Assembly (NCBI RefSeq): GCF_000011365.1
Contig: NC_004463.1
Coordinates: 7,612,001 to 7,676,000 of the forward strand
DNA length: 64,000 bases
Direction of reading: 5' to 3'
Origin: Bradyrhizobium diazoefficiens USDA 110
GTDB lineage: Bacteria > Pseudomonadota > Alphaproteobacteria > Rhizobiales > Xanthobacteraceae
Positions within the stretch are counted from its first letter, which is position 1, and each line of letters begins with the position of its first letter. Under the pieces are notes generated by a model that saw only the letters and a program-made list of their open reading frames with translations, was not told where the DNA came from and searched no databases. This document shows, piece after piece, positions 8,025 to 18,450 of the stretch. Made by a program: the position numbers and the translations under genes.

Positions 8025-9392
8025 TTACGCAGCCGGCAAAGCAAAAGAGAACGTCGCGCCGCCGTCCGGCTCGTTCGCAGCCAGAAGCTCGCCGCCGTGC
8101 TCGCGCACAATGCCGTAACTGATCCAGAGGCCGAGTCCCGTGCCCTCGCCGACCCGCTTGGTCGTGAAGAACGGCTCGAAGATGTGGCTGATGTGATCCT
8201 TGTCGATTCCCGGACCGTTGTCCGAAATCCGGAACAGGATCTCGTTGCCCTTGCGCGCCGCCGAGACGACCAGCCGCGGCAATTCGGTGTCGCGCATTGC
8301 GTCGATCGCGTTCTCGACAAGATTGACGATGACCTGGTGCAACTGTCCCTCGTTGCCGGAGATCCAGAGTTCCGGCTCGAGCTCCATCTGCAGGTCGATG
8401 CGCACCTGCTTGGTGCGGACGGCCCACAGCACAGCGGTGTTGATCAAACGCTCGATATTGACGCGCTCGACCTCGCCGAGCTTGCTGAAGGAGAGCCGGC
8501 GCAGATTCTTCACGATCTCGCTGATCCGGACCGCCCCCTCCATGGTGCCCTCGATCAGCGGGCCGAAATCCTCCATGACCTCGTCGATGCGCAGGCTCTT
8601 CTTCAGTGCGGCGAGGTCGCTCGCCCGGCCCTTGCCGTGGATCGCGTCGAGATAGGCGACGATGGCCGCGCGGTAGCGGATCAAGGTGTGAATGTTGCCG
8701 TAAACGAAGCTGATCGGATTGTTCAATTCGTGCGCGACGCCAGCGACGAGACGGCCGAGGCTCGCCATCTTCTCCTGCTCGACCAGCTGCCGCTGGGCGC
8801 GCTGCAATTCCTGATGGGCCTTGTGCAGCGCCTCATAGGCGCGGCGCAGCTCGCCGATCGGCCGCCCTGTCAGCACCACGCCGATAAAGCGGCCGCGATG
8901 GTCATGCCGCGGCGAACTGTTGATCGCGAACAGATCGGTGCTGCCGCCGTCCGTCGCGAACCTCAATTCACCGTCGACGACGTCGGGCGTGCCGCGCGGC
9001 TTCAATAGCGGCACCAGCTTGGCGCCGTCGGCGGCATCGATGACGTCGGCGATGTTCCTGCCGACCACGTCCCCGACGCTGCGGCCGAGCGCATGCTGGA
9101 ACGCGGAATTGACCTGCTGCACCATCCCCCTGGCGTCGCAGACGATCAGGATGTCCGAGACGGATTCGATGACGTTGGTGACGAAGGCCTGCGCCTCCTC
9201 GAGCTCCGCGTTCTTGTGCTCGAGGTCGACCTCGTAGCGCAACAGGTCCGAATAGACCTCGTCCATCTTGCGGATGACTTCGATCCAGGCGCCTTCGCGC
9301 TCGCGGTCGAACTCGATCGCGCCGCCGCTGGTGACCAGCTTGAGCAGCGAATCCGCCTCGCTCGCTTCAGGAGAATGCGTCGCCTTTGGCAT
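8025..9392 (-). CDS. hupT: HupT sensor histidine kinase of the H2-sensing system
   Basis: This soluble 455-residue kinase has an N-terminal region of about 60 residues, a PAS domain (about 70-185: VTNVIESVSDILIVCDARG), a coiled linker, an H-box with the phospho-accepting histidine (VAGVAHELNNPISFVYGN), an N-box (HQVIVNLVENAIDAM) and G-boxes (DNGPGID, GEGTGLGL). There are no membrane segments, as expected for HupT/HoxJ, which is known to complex with the sensor hydrogenase HupUV (encoded at 26599-29051) and to control HupR by phosphorylation. Its start overlaps the hupR stop by 26 bp, so the two are translated from one transcript. It is the last gene of the minus-strand hydrogenase locus. Confidence 0.9.
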   Translation of the reverse strand: MPKATHSPEASEADSLLKLVTSGGAIEFDREREGAWIEVIRKMDEVYSDLLRYEVDLEHKNAELEEAQAFVTNVIESVSDILIVCDARGMVQQVNSAFQHALGRSVGDVVGRNIADVIDAADGAKLVPLLKPRGTPDVVDGELRFATDGGSTDLFAINSSPRHDHRGRFIGVVLTGRPIGELRRAYEALHKAHQELQRAQRQLVEQEKMASLGRLVAGVAHELNNPISFVYGNIHTLIRYRAAIVAYLDAIHGKGRASDLAALKKSLRIDEVMEDFGPLIEGTMEGAVRISEIVKNLRRLSFSKLGEVERVNIERLINTAVLWAVRTKQVRIDLQMELEPELWISGNEGQLHQVIVNLVENAIDAMRDTELPRLVVSAARKGNEILFRISDNGPGIDKDHISHIFEPFFTTKRVGEGTGLGLWISYGIVREHGGELLAANEPDGGATFSFALPAA

Positions 9393-10824
9393 TTTTTCTC
9401 AGATCATACCTGGACAGCTTGTTCCTGAGCCCTACCCGTGAGAGACCCAGCTCGCTGGCGACACGACTGATGTTTCCGTCGTTCCTCTCCAGGCAGTTCA
9501 TGATAACCGACTTCTCGAGATCCTCCACCTTGTCTTTCAGCGAGGCCGATCCGTTCAGCCTGCCGTGGGCCGGCAGCGGCGCGGATCGCTTCCCGTTGCG
9601 GCGGCCGAGCAGCGGTGGCGCGGCCAGCTCGTCCCGGTCGGCGAGCACGGCCATGCGCTGGATCTCGTTCTGGAGCTCGCGTACGTTGCCCGGCCAGTGA
9701 TATTTGCCGAATTCCTCCAGCGCCGAACGCGCGAAGCGCAGATTCGGCCGGTTGAAGGAACTCTTGACCGCCGACAGCACGCCCTCCGCAATCAGCGGGA
9801 TGTCCATCGGGCGCTCGCGCAGCGCCGGCATGTGCACCGGGAATGCGGCGAGGCGGTAGTACAGGTCGCGCCGGAAGCGGCCGGCCTCGACCTCCGCCTC
9901 CAGGTCGCGATTGGTCGCCGCCACCACGCGAACGTCGACCTTGCGCACGCGCTGCGCGCCGAGCGGCCGGATCTCGCTCTCCTGCAGCACACGCAGCAGC
10001 TTGACCTGGAACGCCGGCGAGGTCTCGCCGATCTCGTCGAGGAAGATCGTGCCGCCATCGGCGACCTCGAACAGGCCGATGCGATCCTGGTAGGCGCCGG
10101 TGAAGGCGCCCTTCTTGCAACCGAACAGCTCGCTTTCCAGGAGCTCGTCCGGCAGCGCGCCGCAGTTCTCGACCACGAACGCCCTGTTGGCCCGCGCCGA
10201 GCCGTAATGGATCGCGCGAGCCAGAAGCTCCTTGCCGGTGCCGGATTCTCCGGTGATCAGAACCGAGATATCGTAGTCGGCTGCGCGCCTGCCGAGCTCG
10301 ATCACGGCGTGCATCGGGCTTTCCGTCGAATGCACGATGCGGTCGAAATCGTAGAGCTGCTTGGCCACCCCGCGCTTGACCGAGACGACCTTCTTGATGT
10401 GCCCGGAGGTCGCCTTGACGTCGACGCCGGCGGTCTCGGTCTCCTTCTGCAGCCGATAGAGCTGAACCGCCTCCTTGACGGTTTCGACCAGCTGGTCCGG
10501 CTGCCAGGGTTTGGTGATGTATTGATAGATGCCGGCCTCGTTCAGTCCCGCGATGATGTCCTCGGACTCCGAATAGCCGGAAATGATCATCCGCACCGGG
10601 TCCGGCCAGAGCTCGCGGACGCGCTTCAGGAAGCTCACGCCGGATTCGTGCGGCATCCGCTGGTCGCAGAGGATCGCGTGGACGATCTCGCCCTCCAGCA
10701 GCTTCTCCGCATCGGTCGCGTTGCCGACGCAGAGCACCTCGAAATCCTCCCTGAGCACGCGCCGCAACGCTTCCTGCGAGCGGACCTCGTCGTCGACGAC
10801 GAGAATGGTTCCCTGAATGCTCAC
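9367..10824 (-). CDS. hupR: HupR (HoxA-type) sigma-54-dependent response regulator
   Basis: This 485-residue NtrC-family regulator activates hydrogenase transcription. The receiver domain (about 1-125) contains VVDDE and the phospho-acceptor in AILCDQRMP. The AAA+ domain (about 170-400) has Walker A GESGTGKE, an intact GAFTGA loop for sigma-54 contact, and Walker [12 protein letters not shown]. The C-terminal Fis-type helix-turn-helix reads [23 protein letters not shown]. The intact GAFTGA fits the two -24/-12 elements at 21592 and 26447. In the family, the unphosphorylated form is often the active one (established for R. capsulatus HupR and R. eutropha HoxA). The start overlaps the hypX stop by 4 bp. 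HoxA is an equivalent name. Confidence 0.92.
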   Translation of the reverse strand: MSIQGTILVVDDEVRSQEALRRVLREDFEVLCVGNATDAEKLLEGEIVHAILCDQRMPHESGVSFLKRVRELWPDPVRMIISGYSESEDIIAGLNEAGIYQYITKPWQPDQLVETVKEAVQLYRLQKETETAGVDVKATSGHIKKVVSVKRGVAKQLYDFDRIVHSTESPMHAVIELGRRAADYDISVLITGESGTGKELLARAIHYGSARANRAFVVENCGALPDELLESELFGCKKGAFTGAYQDRIGLFEVADGGTIFLDEIGETSPAFQVKLLRVLQESEIRPLGAQRVRKVDVRVVAATNRDLEAEVEAGRFRRDLYYRLAAFPVHMPALRERPMDIPLIAEGVLSAVKSSFNRPNLRFARSALEEFGKYHWPGNVRELQNEIQRMAVLADRDELAAPPLLGRRNGKRSAPLPAHGRLNGSASLKDKVEDLEKSVIMNCLERNDGNISRVASELGLSRVGLRNKLSRYDLRKNAKGDAFS

Positions 10825-12521
10825 GATGACACCGCCATGCCGACAGGCCGACCTGGCGCACGCCTGATACGGTGACCTGCGATGGTCAGCGGCGTGCGCG
10901 ACTTCGGTACCTTATGGATGAAATTGTAGCGCGCGACATGATAGCTCGGATCGAAGCCGTAGAAATTCAGCTTCATCCGCCGCAGCTCCTCGTCGCGGTA
11001 GGATTGCAGGGGCTTTTCGGCCTCATCGGCGGCCCGCCGCTGCTGCTTGGCGGCAAGGCGCGCGGCAAAGCCGGCATCCGACGCCATGGCTGCGCCGCTC
11101 TGCACGAGGCTTGCGTCGGCGAGCGCCTCGCCCGACAGCACGCGGTCGACGATGGCGAGGCGCCGGGCTTCCGCCACGCCCATCGGGAGCCGGCATTGCG
11201 TGATCCGGGTTGCGTTCGCGGCCCCCGCACGGCGCGGCAGCAGATAGGTCCAGTATTCCGAGCCGTAGAGATTGCCCATGTCCTTGTAATGCGGATTGAG
11301 GATGATCTGGTCGCTCGCCCAAACCTCGTCGGCGGCAAGACTCAGGAACACGCCGCCGGCACCCGCATTGCCGCGAATGACCGAGACGACCAGGCGATCG
11401 GTGGTCTCGATGATCGCGCGGGCGAGATCGTCGATCGCATTGATGTTGCGCCAGGACTCGTCCGCGGCGCTTTCGGCTGCCTCGATCTCGGCAAGATGGA
11501 TGCCGTTCGACCAATAGTCGGGGCCGCCGGTCAGCAGCAACACCCTGGTCGGGCGTTCCAGCGCAGCGCGATAGGCGCCGAGCAAGGCTTCGCAGTCACC
11601 GGTCGCCATGGCGCCGTTGTAGAAGGAGAACGCGAGCTCGCCGACCTCGCCATGCTCGCGATATCGGATCGGGGCGTAGCCGCAGCCAGGCCGGTGCGGC
11701 AAATACGCCGCCTCCGCGGCGAAGACTTTCGCCGCGGGCAGCTTCAGGCTCTTCGGCGCGAGTCGCTTGACATGGCCGATCCAGACCGCGCCATCGACCG
11801 TGGCACGCGCCAGCGCGCCTTCGCATTGCGCGATGACTGTGCCGGGCACGCCGGAGATATCGTGCGCTTCGTGCGCATCGAACAGCCTGACCTCCTGGAA
11901 GAACAGGCTATCGACGAGGCCCGGCATGCCATCGGCGCTGTTGATCTTGCGCAGCACGGTCATGGTGCTGTCGTGCTGCCAGTCGATCGTCCGGTCCGCC
12001 TGACGGCAAGGTCCGCGCACGCGAATGCGCGGGTCACCCGCCTGCATCGGCTGCGGGGCAGCCTGTCCGGCTTCGATCGCAGCGACCGCTTCGAGCACGG
12101 CTGCGACCGCGCAGGAGGTTAGCTCGTTGCGGTAGATGCTGGACTTGGCCGCGCACCGCATCGGGAAGCTGCGGAACGACCAGATTGGACCGGCATCGAA
12201 CTCGCCATCCGCCTGTAGCACCGTGACGCCCCACTCGGCGACGCCTTCCAGAACCGCCCAGTCGAGCGCGGCCGGACCGCGGTCGCCGGGCGGCCCGGGA
12301 TGGACGACCAGGCAGCGCACGCTCCGCCAGACGTCGTCGGGGATCGCGCGCTTCAGGAACGGCGCGATCACCAGGTCCGGCCGATGCAGCGCCACGCTCT
12401 CGCGCGTGACGTCGGCGTGGATGTCCAGCTCGACCGAAACCTCGTGGCCGCGCTCGCGCAACTCGACATGGAGCCGCTGCGTCAGGCTGTTGAAGGAGTG
12501 CGATAGCAGCAGGATGCGCAT
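10821..12521 (-). CDS. hypX: HypX/HoxX hydrogenase maturation protein
   Basis: This 566-residue protein has two domains. The N-terminal half resembles formyl-tetrahydrofolate transferases (VVHPGPPGDRGPAALDW, then WGVTVLQADGEFDAGPIW). The C-terminal half, from about residue 285, is an enoyl-CoA hydratase/crotonase fold (LLLTGGPDYWSNGIHL, then GNAGAGGVFLSLAADEVW). Family members make the CO ligand of the NiFe site from formyl-THF and matter most under aerobic conditions. Its presence agrees with the oxygen-tolerant features of HupS in the same locus. It starts 9 bp after the hypE stop and overlaps hupR by 4 bp. Confidence 0.92.
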   Translation of the reverse strand: MRILLLSHSFNSLTQRLHVELRERGHEVSVELDIHADVTRESVALHRPDLVIAPFLKRAIPDDVWRSVRCLVVHPGPPGDRGPAALDWAVLEGVAEWGVTVLQADGEFDAGPIWSFRSFPMRCAAKSSIYRNELTSCAVAAVLEAVAAIEAGQAAPQPMQAGDPRIRVRGPCRQADRTIDWQHDSTMTVLRKINSADGMPGLVDSLFFQEVRLFDAHEAHDISGVPGTVIAQCEGALARATVDGAVWIGHVKRLAPKSLKLPAAKVFAAEAAYLPHRPGCGYAPIRYREHGEVGELAFSFYNGAMATGDCEALLGAYRAALERPTRVLLLTGGPDYWSNGIHLAEIEAAESAADESWRNINAIDDLARAIIETTDRLVVSVIRGNAGAGGVFLSLAADEVWASDQIILNPHYKDMGNLYGSEYWTYLLPRRAGAANATRITQCRLPMGVAEARRLAIVDRVLSGEALADASLVQSGAAMASDAGFAARLAAKQQRRAADEAEKPLQSYRDEELRRMKLNFYGFDPSYHVARYNFIHKVPKSRTPLTIAGHRIRRAPGRPVGMAVSS

Positions 12522-12530
12522 CTCGAAGCC

Positions 12531-13571
12531 TCAACAGATTCTCGGCAGTTGCTCGCCCGACAGCCAATCGACGATTCGACCGCCGCCGAAGCTCGTCGCC
12601 ATCTGCACGAAATGATGATCGTCGGCAACGGCCTCGCCAATGTCGGCGGCGTCGCGGCCGAGCGGATGCGCCCGCATCGCGGCCAGCACCGCTCCGGCGG
12701 CCTCCGGCGCGACGATCGCGACCAGCTTGCCCTCATTGGCGACGTGAAGCGGATCAAGTCCAAGCAGCTCGCAAGCCGCCGCCACGCCCGGCTTCACCGG
12801 GATCGCCTCCTCGAGGAGATGGAAGCCGAGGTTGGACTGCTGGGCGATCTCGTTCAGCGTCGCGGCAAGCCCGCCGCGCGTGGGATCGCGCATCAGGCGG
12901 ATGCCACGACCGCCGGCCTGCACCATCCTGGCAACGAGATCGTGCAGCGACGCCGAGTCCGAGACGATCTCGGTCTCAAAAGCGAGATTCTGCCGCTTGG
13001 ACATGATGGCGACGCCGTGGTCGCCGAGCGTGCCGGAGATCAGGACGCGATCGCCGACGCGGGCCTTCTCGGCCGACAGATCGAGCCCGTCAGGCACGAC
13101 GCCGACGCCCGCGGTCGAAATGAACAGGCCGTCGGCCTTGCCGCGCTCGACCACCTTGGTGTCACCGGTGATGATGTGGACGTCGGCCTCGCGCGCCGCC
13201 GCCCCCATGGACTCCGCGATCAGCTTGAGGTCGGCGAAGCGAAAGCCCTCCTCGATGATGAAGCTCGCCGAGAGATAGAGCGGCTTCGCGCCGGCCATGG
13301 CGATGTCGTTGACGGTGCCGTGCACCGCGAGCGAGCCGATATTGCCGCCAGGAAAGAACAGCGGCGAGACCACATAGCCGTCGGTCGTCATCACCATGCG
13401 CCCGGCGCGGACGTCGAACGCCGACTGGTCGTTGCCGCGCGCCAGCCATTCATTGCCGAAGGCTTCGTGGAACAGGCCGGAGATCAACTGCGCCATGGCG
13501 CGGCCGCCCGAGCCGTGGGACAGGTCGACGCAGCCGTTCCTGATGTCGAGCTTGCGCTGATAGGCCTTCAT
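12531..13571 (-). CDS. hypE: HypE carbamoyl-dehydratase for NiFe-cofactor cyanide synthesis
   Basis: This 346-residue protein is of the PurM/SelD-like fold. It ends in the conserved PRIC tetrapeptide, whose cysteine receives the carbamoyl group from HypF and is dehydrated to a thiocyanate that supplies CN- to iron. Early motifs include DLSHGSGGRAM, and the ATP-binding part has GNIGSLAVHGTVNDIAMAGA. The start at 13571 (MKAYQRKLD) overlaps the hypD stop by four bases (ATGA), showing translational coupling; a longer in-frame extension to 13739 lies inside hypD and is not credible. Confidence 0.95.
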   Translation of the reverse strand: MKAYQRKLDIRNGCVDLSHGSGGRAMAQLISGLFHEAFGNEWLARGNDQSAFDVRAGRMVMTTDGYVVSPLFFPGGNIGSLAVHGTVNDIAMAGAKPLYLSASFIIEEGFRFADLKLIAESMGAAAREADVHIITGDTKVVERGKADGLFISTAGVGVVPDGLDLSAEKARVGDRVLISGTLGDHGVAIMSKRQNLAFETEIVSDSASLHDLVARMVQAGGRGIRLMRDPTRGGLAATLNEIAQQSNLGFHLLEEAIPVKPGVAAACELLGLDPLHVANEGKLVAIVAPEAAGAVLAAMRAHPLGRDAADIGEAVADDHHFVQMATSFGGGRIVDWLSGEQLPRIC

Positions 13572-14710
13572 GACGCCCGCCTCTGCTGATGATCGCGGAA
13601 GCGGCCATAGGTCCAGTGCGCGGCGCAGGCGCCTTCGGAGGAGACCATGCAGGATCCCATCGGCGTCTCCGGCGTGCAGACGGTGCCGAACAGCTTGCAA
13701 TCCACCGGCTTCTTCACACCGCGCAGGATCGCGCCGCATTCGCAGGCCGGATTGTCGTCGACGCGCAGCTCGTTCATGTCGAAGCGGACCTCCGCGTCGT
13801 ATTTCGCGTAAGCGCGCTTCAGCTTCAACCCGCTATAAGGCACCTGCCCGAGCCCGCGCCACTCGAACTGATCGCGCAGCTCGAAGATGTCGGACACTTC
13901 TTCCTTGGCGCGCAGATTGCCGTCGCGGCTCACGGCGCGGCTGTACTGGTTCTCGACCTCATGCCTGTGCTCGTTGACCTGCCGCACCAGCATCAGGATC
14001 GCCTGCATCATGTCGAGCGGCTCGAAGCCCGCGATCACCACCGGCTTGCCGAACTCCTCGGCGAAGAACTCGTAAGGCGCAGTACCGATGATGGTCGAGA
14101 CGTGGGCGGGTCCGACAAAACCGTCGATCTCGACGCGGCCGATGTTGCGGATGTCCGGGCTCTCCAGGATGTTCTGCATCGCCGGCGGCGTCAGCACGTG
14201 GTTGCAGAACACGCTGAAGTTTTCGAGTTGCTTCTTCCCGGCCAATCGGATCATGACCGCGGTCGGCGGCGTCGTGGTCTCGAAGCCGATGGCGAAGAAC
14301 ACCACCTCGCGCCCGGGATTGTCCTCGGCGATCCGGATCGCGTCGATCGTGGAATAGACCATGCGGATGTCGGCACCACGGGCCTTCGCCTTCAGGAGCG
14401 ATGCGCCCTGCGAGCCCGGGACGCGCATCAGGTCGCCATAGACGCACAGGATGATGTCTGGCCGCTCGGCGAGCCGGATCGCCATGTCGATGCGCCCGGC
14501 CGGCAGCACACAGACCGGACAGCCGGGCCCGTGGATCATCCGCACGTTCTTCGGCAGCATGTCCTCGAGGCCGTAACGCGAGATCGCGTGGGTATGGCCG
14601 CCGCAGAATTCCATGAAGCGATAGGGCTTTCGCGGATCGGCTTCCGCGCGGATCGCTTTCGCGAGCCCGAGCGCGATCTCCTTGTCGCGAAACTCATCGG
14701 CATATTTCAT
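13568..14710 (-). CDS. hypD: HypD iron-sulfur scaffold for Fe(CN)2CO assembly
   Basis: This 380-residue protein carries the family's conserved cysteines: FMEFCGGHTHAI near residue 35, GPGCPVCVLP near residue 84, and the C-terminal Fe-S cluster group (ACECGAIL, VDCKLFGTVC, MGSCMV). HypD forms a complex with HypC (adjacent gene) on which the Fe(CN)2CO unit is assembled before transfer to the hydrogenase large subunits HupL and HupV. The start overlaps the hypC stop by four bases. Length matches the family. Confidence 0.96.
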   Translation of the reverse strand: MKYADEFRDKEIALGLAKAIRAEADPRKPYRFMEFCGGHTHAISRYGLEDMLPKNVRMIHGPGCPVCVLPAGRIDMAIRLAERPDIILCVYGDLMRVPGSQGASLLKAKARGADIRMVYSTIDAIRIAEDNPGREVVFFAIGFETTTPPTAVMIRLAGKKQLENFSVFCNHVLTPPAMQNILESPDIRNIGRVEIDGFVGPAHVSTIIGTAPYEFFAEEFGKPVVIAGFEPLDMMQAILMLVRQVNEHRHEVENQYSRAVSRDGNLRAKEEVSDIFELRDQFEWRGLGQVPYSGLKLKRAYAKYDAEVRFDMNELRVDDNPACECGAILRGVKKPVDCKLFGTVCTPETPMGSCMVSSEGACAAHWTYGRFRDHQQRRAS

Positions 14711-14943
14711 GACGCGGCTCCCTGTCCCTCGGTGCTGAGCTCGCGCAACAATTCGAGCGTCCGCCTCGCCTCCTCCGGATCGATCTTGGTCAGGGCGTAA
14801 CCGACATGGATGATCACGTAGTCGCCGACGGCGAGGTCCTCGATCAGGGCGACCGAAATTTCCTTGCTGACGCCGTCGATGGAGACGATCGCCATCTCGT
14901 CGGGCAGGAGTTTTGTGACCTCAGCGGGTATCGCGAGACACAT
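14707..14943 (-). CDS. hypC: HypC hydrogenase maturation chaperone
   Basis: This 78-residue protein starts with the family hallmark MCLAIPAEV, in which Cys2 (exposed after methionine removal) binds the iron unit and the HypD partner. It passes the iron centre to the apo-large subunit. It overlaps hypF by one base and hypD by four, as in other hypABFCDE operons. A second HypC-family protein, HupF, is encoded at 21819-22115; the two probably divide labour between assembly and holding of HupL. Confidence 0.95.
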   Translation of the reverse strand: MCLAIPAEVTKLLPDEMAIVSIDGVSKEISVALIEDLAVGDYVIIHVGYALTKIDPEEARRTLELLRELSTEGQGAAS

Positions 14944-17204
14944 CAGGCGGTTCCTTCCTGGCCTTGCGGTTCGAGGAGTTTGAGTGCGGCGATCCAGGCC
15001 TGCCCGAGGCTGAGACCGCCGTCATTGGGCGGCATTTGCCGCGGCAACAGCGGCGAGAGGCCGGCAGCGATACAGCCGCGCTCGATCTCGGAACTGAGGA
15101 TCGCGTTGAGAAAGCAGCCGCCGCTCAAGGCGACGGTCGTGATGCCGGTCTCGCGCGCCGCGCGGCCGATCCAGTCGACGCAGGCGGCCGCAAGCGTGCC
15201 ATGGAACAGCCCGGCCCCGTCGACCGGATCGATGCCCTCGGCCGCAAGCCGCGCAAGCAATGGAAACAGGGACAGCACGCCATCCTCGATCGTCCAGCCG
15301 CTCTTCGCGATGCGTGGCGTGCGAACATGCGCCTCCAGCTTCATCGCGGCTTCGCCCTCATAGCTCTGCACCGGGCAGAGACCGAGCAATCCCGCCGCTG
15401 CGTCGAACAGCCGGCCGGCGCTGGTCGTCACCGGCACGCCGGGCTGTTCGAGCATGGCGCAGAGACGTGCGGCCTGCGGCTGCGCCGCGAAACGGGTTGC
15501 GATCGCATCGCTGCGGCGAAGGCCATGCAGCACGCTTGCGGCCATGCGCCACGGCTCGCGCGCGGCACGATCGCCACCCGGCAACATCATCGGCGCCAGA
15601 TGTCCGAGCCGCCGGAACTGCGCGCTCTGGCACAGCAGGAGCTCGCCGCCCCAATTGCCGCCGTCGCTACCCTGGCCGAAGCCGTCGAGCACCAGCGCCA
15701 ACGCAGGTCCCGTGAGGCCATGCTCCGCCATGACGGAAGCGGCATGGGCATGATGGTGCTGGACCGCGATCAGCCGCTTTCCGCTCGCTTCGGCGAAGCG
15801 GGTCGAAGCCATGTTCGGGTGCAAATCATGGGCGATAACTACCGGCTCGACGTCCAGCGTCGACAGCAGATGGCCGACGGTTTCCTCGAAGAAGCGGACG
15901 CCTTCCGCGGTGTCGAGATCGCCGATATGCTGGGAGACGAAGGCCTCGTTGCCGCGCGTGACCGTCACGGTCGACTTCAGCGCGCCGCCGACGGCCAGGA
16001 TCGGCGGCACGGTCTGCGCGAGACGAACCGGCTCGGGCACGTAACCACGGGCGCGGCGGATGAACCGCGTCCGCCCGGCGACGACCGCCGCCACGGAATC
16101 GTCGGCGCGCGTGACGATGTCGCGGTCATGGGTGACGATGAGATCGGCGATGCCGGCAAGGCGCAGCTCCGCCTCGCGATTGTCGAGCAGAAGCGGCTCG
16201 CCGCCGGGGTTGGCGCTGGTGGCGACGGTCGCCCAACTTTCGCCGGCCCGCTTATGCACCGAATTCAGCGCCTCGAAGATCAGGTGATGAAGCGGGGTGA
16301 CCGGCAGCATGATGCCGATCCGCGACAGCCCCGGCGCAATCGCAGGCGCGAGCCTATGGCGGGACGTCATCAGCACGATCGGCCGCGGCGCCATTTCGAG
16401 CAACGCAAGCTCGGCAGCGTCGGCATCGGCGATGCCGGCGACCGCGTCCACCGAGCCGACCATCACGGCAAACGGCTTTTGATCGCGCTCCTTGCGCTGC
16501 CGCAGCCGCTGCACGGCCGCTTCGTCACGGGCATCGCAGATGAGCTGATAGCCGCCGAGCCCCTTGATCGCGACGATTTTGCCTGCGGCAATCGCGGCGG
16601 CGATGTCTTGGATCTCGTGGCTGAGCCTTGGGCCGCATTGCGGGCAGGCGATCGCCTCGGCGTGGAAGCGGCGGCTCCTGGCGTCGGCATAGTCGTCCGC
16701 ACAGACCTTGCACATCGCGAAGCGCTTCATCGCGGTGGTGGGGCGATCGTAGGGCAGCCGCTCGGCGATGGTGTAGCGCGGACCGCAATGGGTGCAGTTG
16801 ACGAAGGGGTAGCGATGAAACCGGCTGGCGGGATCGAACAGCTCGCTCAGGCATTCCGGACAGGTCGCGGCATCGGCGACGATGCGCGTCGATACCCTGC
16901 CCTGCTTGCTGGCGCGGATGCAAAACTCCTCGCTCGCCATGGCGCCGACCGGGTGCACCGAGATCTCGTCGATGCGGGCGAGCGGCGGCTTTTCGAGCGG
17001 CAGCGCCGCGACGAAGTCCGACGCGCGCTCTCCTTCCACCTCGATGATGACGCCGTGGGGATCGTTGGCGACGAAACCGCCGAGGCGATAGCGCGTGGCG
17101 AGGCCGTAGACATAGGGACGAAAGCCGACACCCTGCACCGCGCCGCGCACATGCAGGCGCAGCCGCCGTCCGTCCAGTGCTGTAGCCTCGCCGCCCATTG
17201 TCAT
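14943..17204 (-). CDS. hypF: HypF carbamoyltransferase
   Basis: This 753-residue full-length HypF has the expected order of modules. There is an N-terminal acylphosphatase domain ([17 protein letters not shown], about 18-100) and two C-x2-C zinc fingers ([28 protein letters not shown], about 115-200). A YrdC-like domain follows (about 205-390), then a Kae1-like C-terminal transferase with [10 protein letters not shown] and [10 protein letters not shown]. It makes carbamoyl-adenylate from carbamoyl phosphate and ATP and loads HypE. The start overlaps the hypB stop by four bases. The truncated HypF seen in some duplicated clusters is not the case here. Confidence 0.95.
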
Positions 17205-18109
17205 TCCGCCGCCGTCATCGCGGCCGGCGTCGTCGCCGCCATCCGCTTGCGGATCCAGGCATAGAACGCCGCAAAGCCTTCGCCGGTGCGCGCCGACAGC
17301 GTCAGCACCTCGATCTTCGGGTTGACCCGCCGCGCATATTCGATGGTCCTGGCGAGATCGAAATCGAGCACCGAGGCGAGATCGATCTTGTTGATCAGCA
17401 TCAGGGACGAGGCGGCGAACATGTCAGGATATTTCAACGGCTTGTCCTCGCCCTCGGTGGTCGAGAACACCACGATCTTGCAGGCTTCGCCAAGATCGAA
17501 CGCTGCCGGGCAAACGAGGTTGCCGACATTCTCGATGAAAAGCAGCCCGCCGTTCAGCCAAGGCAGCCGGTCATAGGCCTCGCCGACCATGGCGGCATCG
17601 AGATGGCAGCCCTTGCCGGTGTTGACCTGGATCGCCGGCACGCCGGTCGCGCGAATGCGCTCGGCATCGTTGGAGGTCTGCTGGTCGCCTTCGATCACGC
17701 CGATCGCAAAACTGTCCTTCAGCTCGGAGACGGCACGGACCAAGAGCGAGGTCTTGCCGGCGCCGGGGCTCGAGACAAGGTTGAAGGCAAGCACCTCGTC
17801 GGCGCGGAAGCGGGCGCGATTGTCGGCGGCGAGCCTATCGTTCTTGCCGAGGATGTCGCGCTCGACCTGGATGATGCGGTCGCTGCTCATGCCGGCGATC
17901 TTCTGGCCGGCCGGATTAGCGCCGCAGTCGAGCAGCCCGGCATCGCCGTGGGCGTGATCGTGGTGATGATGGTGATCTTGGTCATGACCGTGGTGGTGGT
18001 GATGGTGCCCGTCGTGACCATGATCGTGGTCATGCCCGTGATCATGATGATGATCATGGGCATGTTCGATGGACGCCTTGCCGTCGCTGCAGCCGCAGAC
18101 CGTACACAT
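17201..18109 (-). CDS. hypB: HypB nickel-inserting GTPase with long histidine-rich nickel-storage region
   Basis: The 302-residue protein begins [10 protein letters not shown] and then carries about two dozen histidines within residues 15-55, the nickel-storage segment typical of rhizobial HypB. The GTPase domain follows, with P-loop [17 protein letters not shown], and NKIDLA for guanine recognition. It delivers Ni2+ to HupL and HupV together with HypA. The start at 18109 lies within TGATG, sharing one base with the hypA stop; a longer in-frame extension would lie inside hypA. The His codons give a locally repetitive CAT/GTG DNA tract at about 17940-18070. Confidence 0.96.
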
Positions 18110-18450
18110 CAGTCGACCTCCAATTCCCTCACGCGCATCTCTTCGCCGCCCGTCACCTGCAATTGATAGCCGCCGCAGGACGGACACGGTTCGTATCGCT
18201 GCTTGATCTCGACGCTTTTGGAACAGGCCATGCACCACGCCGTGCCCGGCGTCTCGACGATCTCGAGTTTGGCGCCTTGCGCGATGGTCCGCGCGGCGAC
18301 GGCCTCGAAGCAGAATTGCAGGGCCTCCGGCGCGACATGGCTGAGCGCACCGATCTCGAGGCAGACGACGTTCACCTTGGCGAAAGCGCGCTTGCGCGCT
18401 TCCTCCTCGACGATGCCAATGATGCCTTCGCACAGCGCCATCTCATGCAT
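18109..18450 (-). CDS. hypA: HypA nickel metallochaperone
   Basis: This 113-residue protein starts MHEMALCEG, where His2 is the nickel ligand of the family. The zinc site is formed by CMACS and CPSCGG near residues 73-93. HypA works with HypB in nickel delivery. Start 18450 is fixed by the conserved N-terminus; it overlaps the hupK stop by 8 bp. The frame upstream of this ATG is antisense-like and not homologous to HypA. Confidence 0.95.

Noticed and set aside
14964..17264. A 766-codon plus-strand open frame opposite hypF
   Set aside because: It is a shadow of hypF with no domain pattern of its own.
17940..18070. CAT/GTG-rich tract resembling a simple repeat
   Set aside because: It is the coding sequence of the histidine-rich nickel-storage segment of HypB, not an independent repeat.
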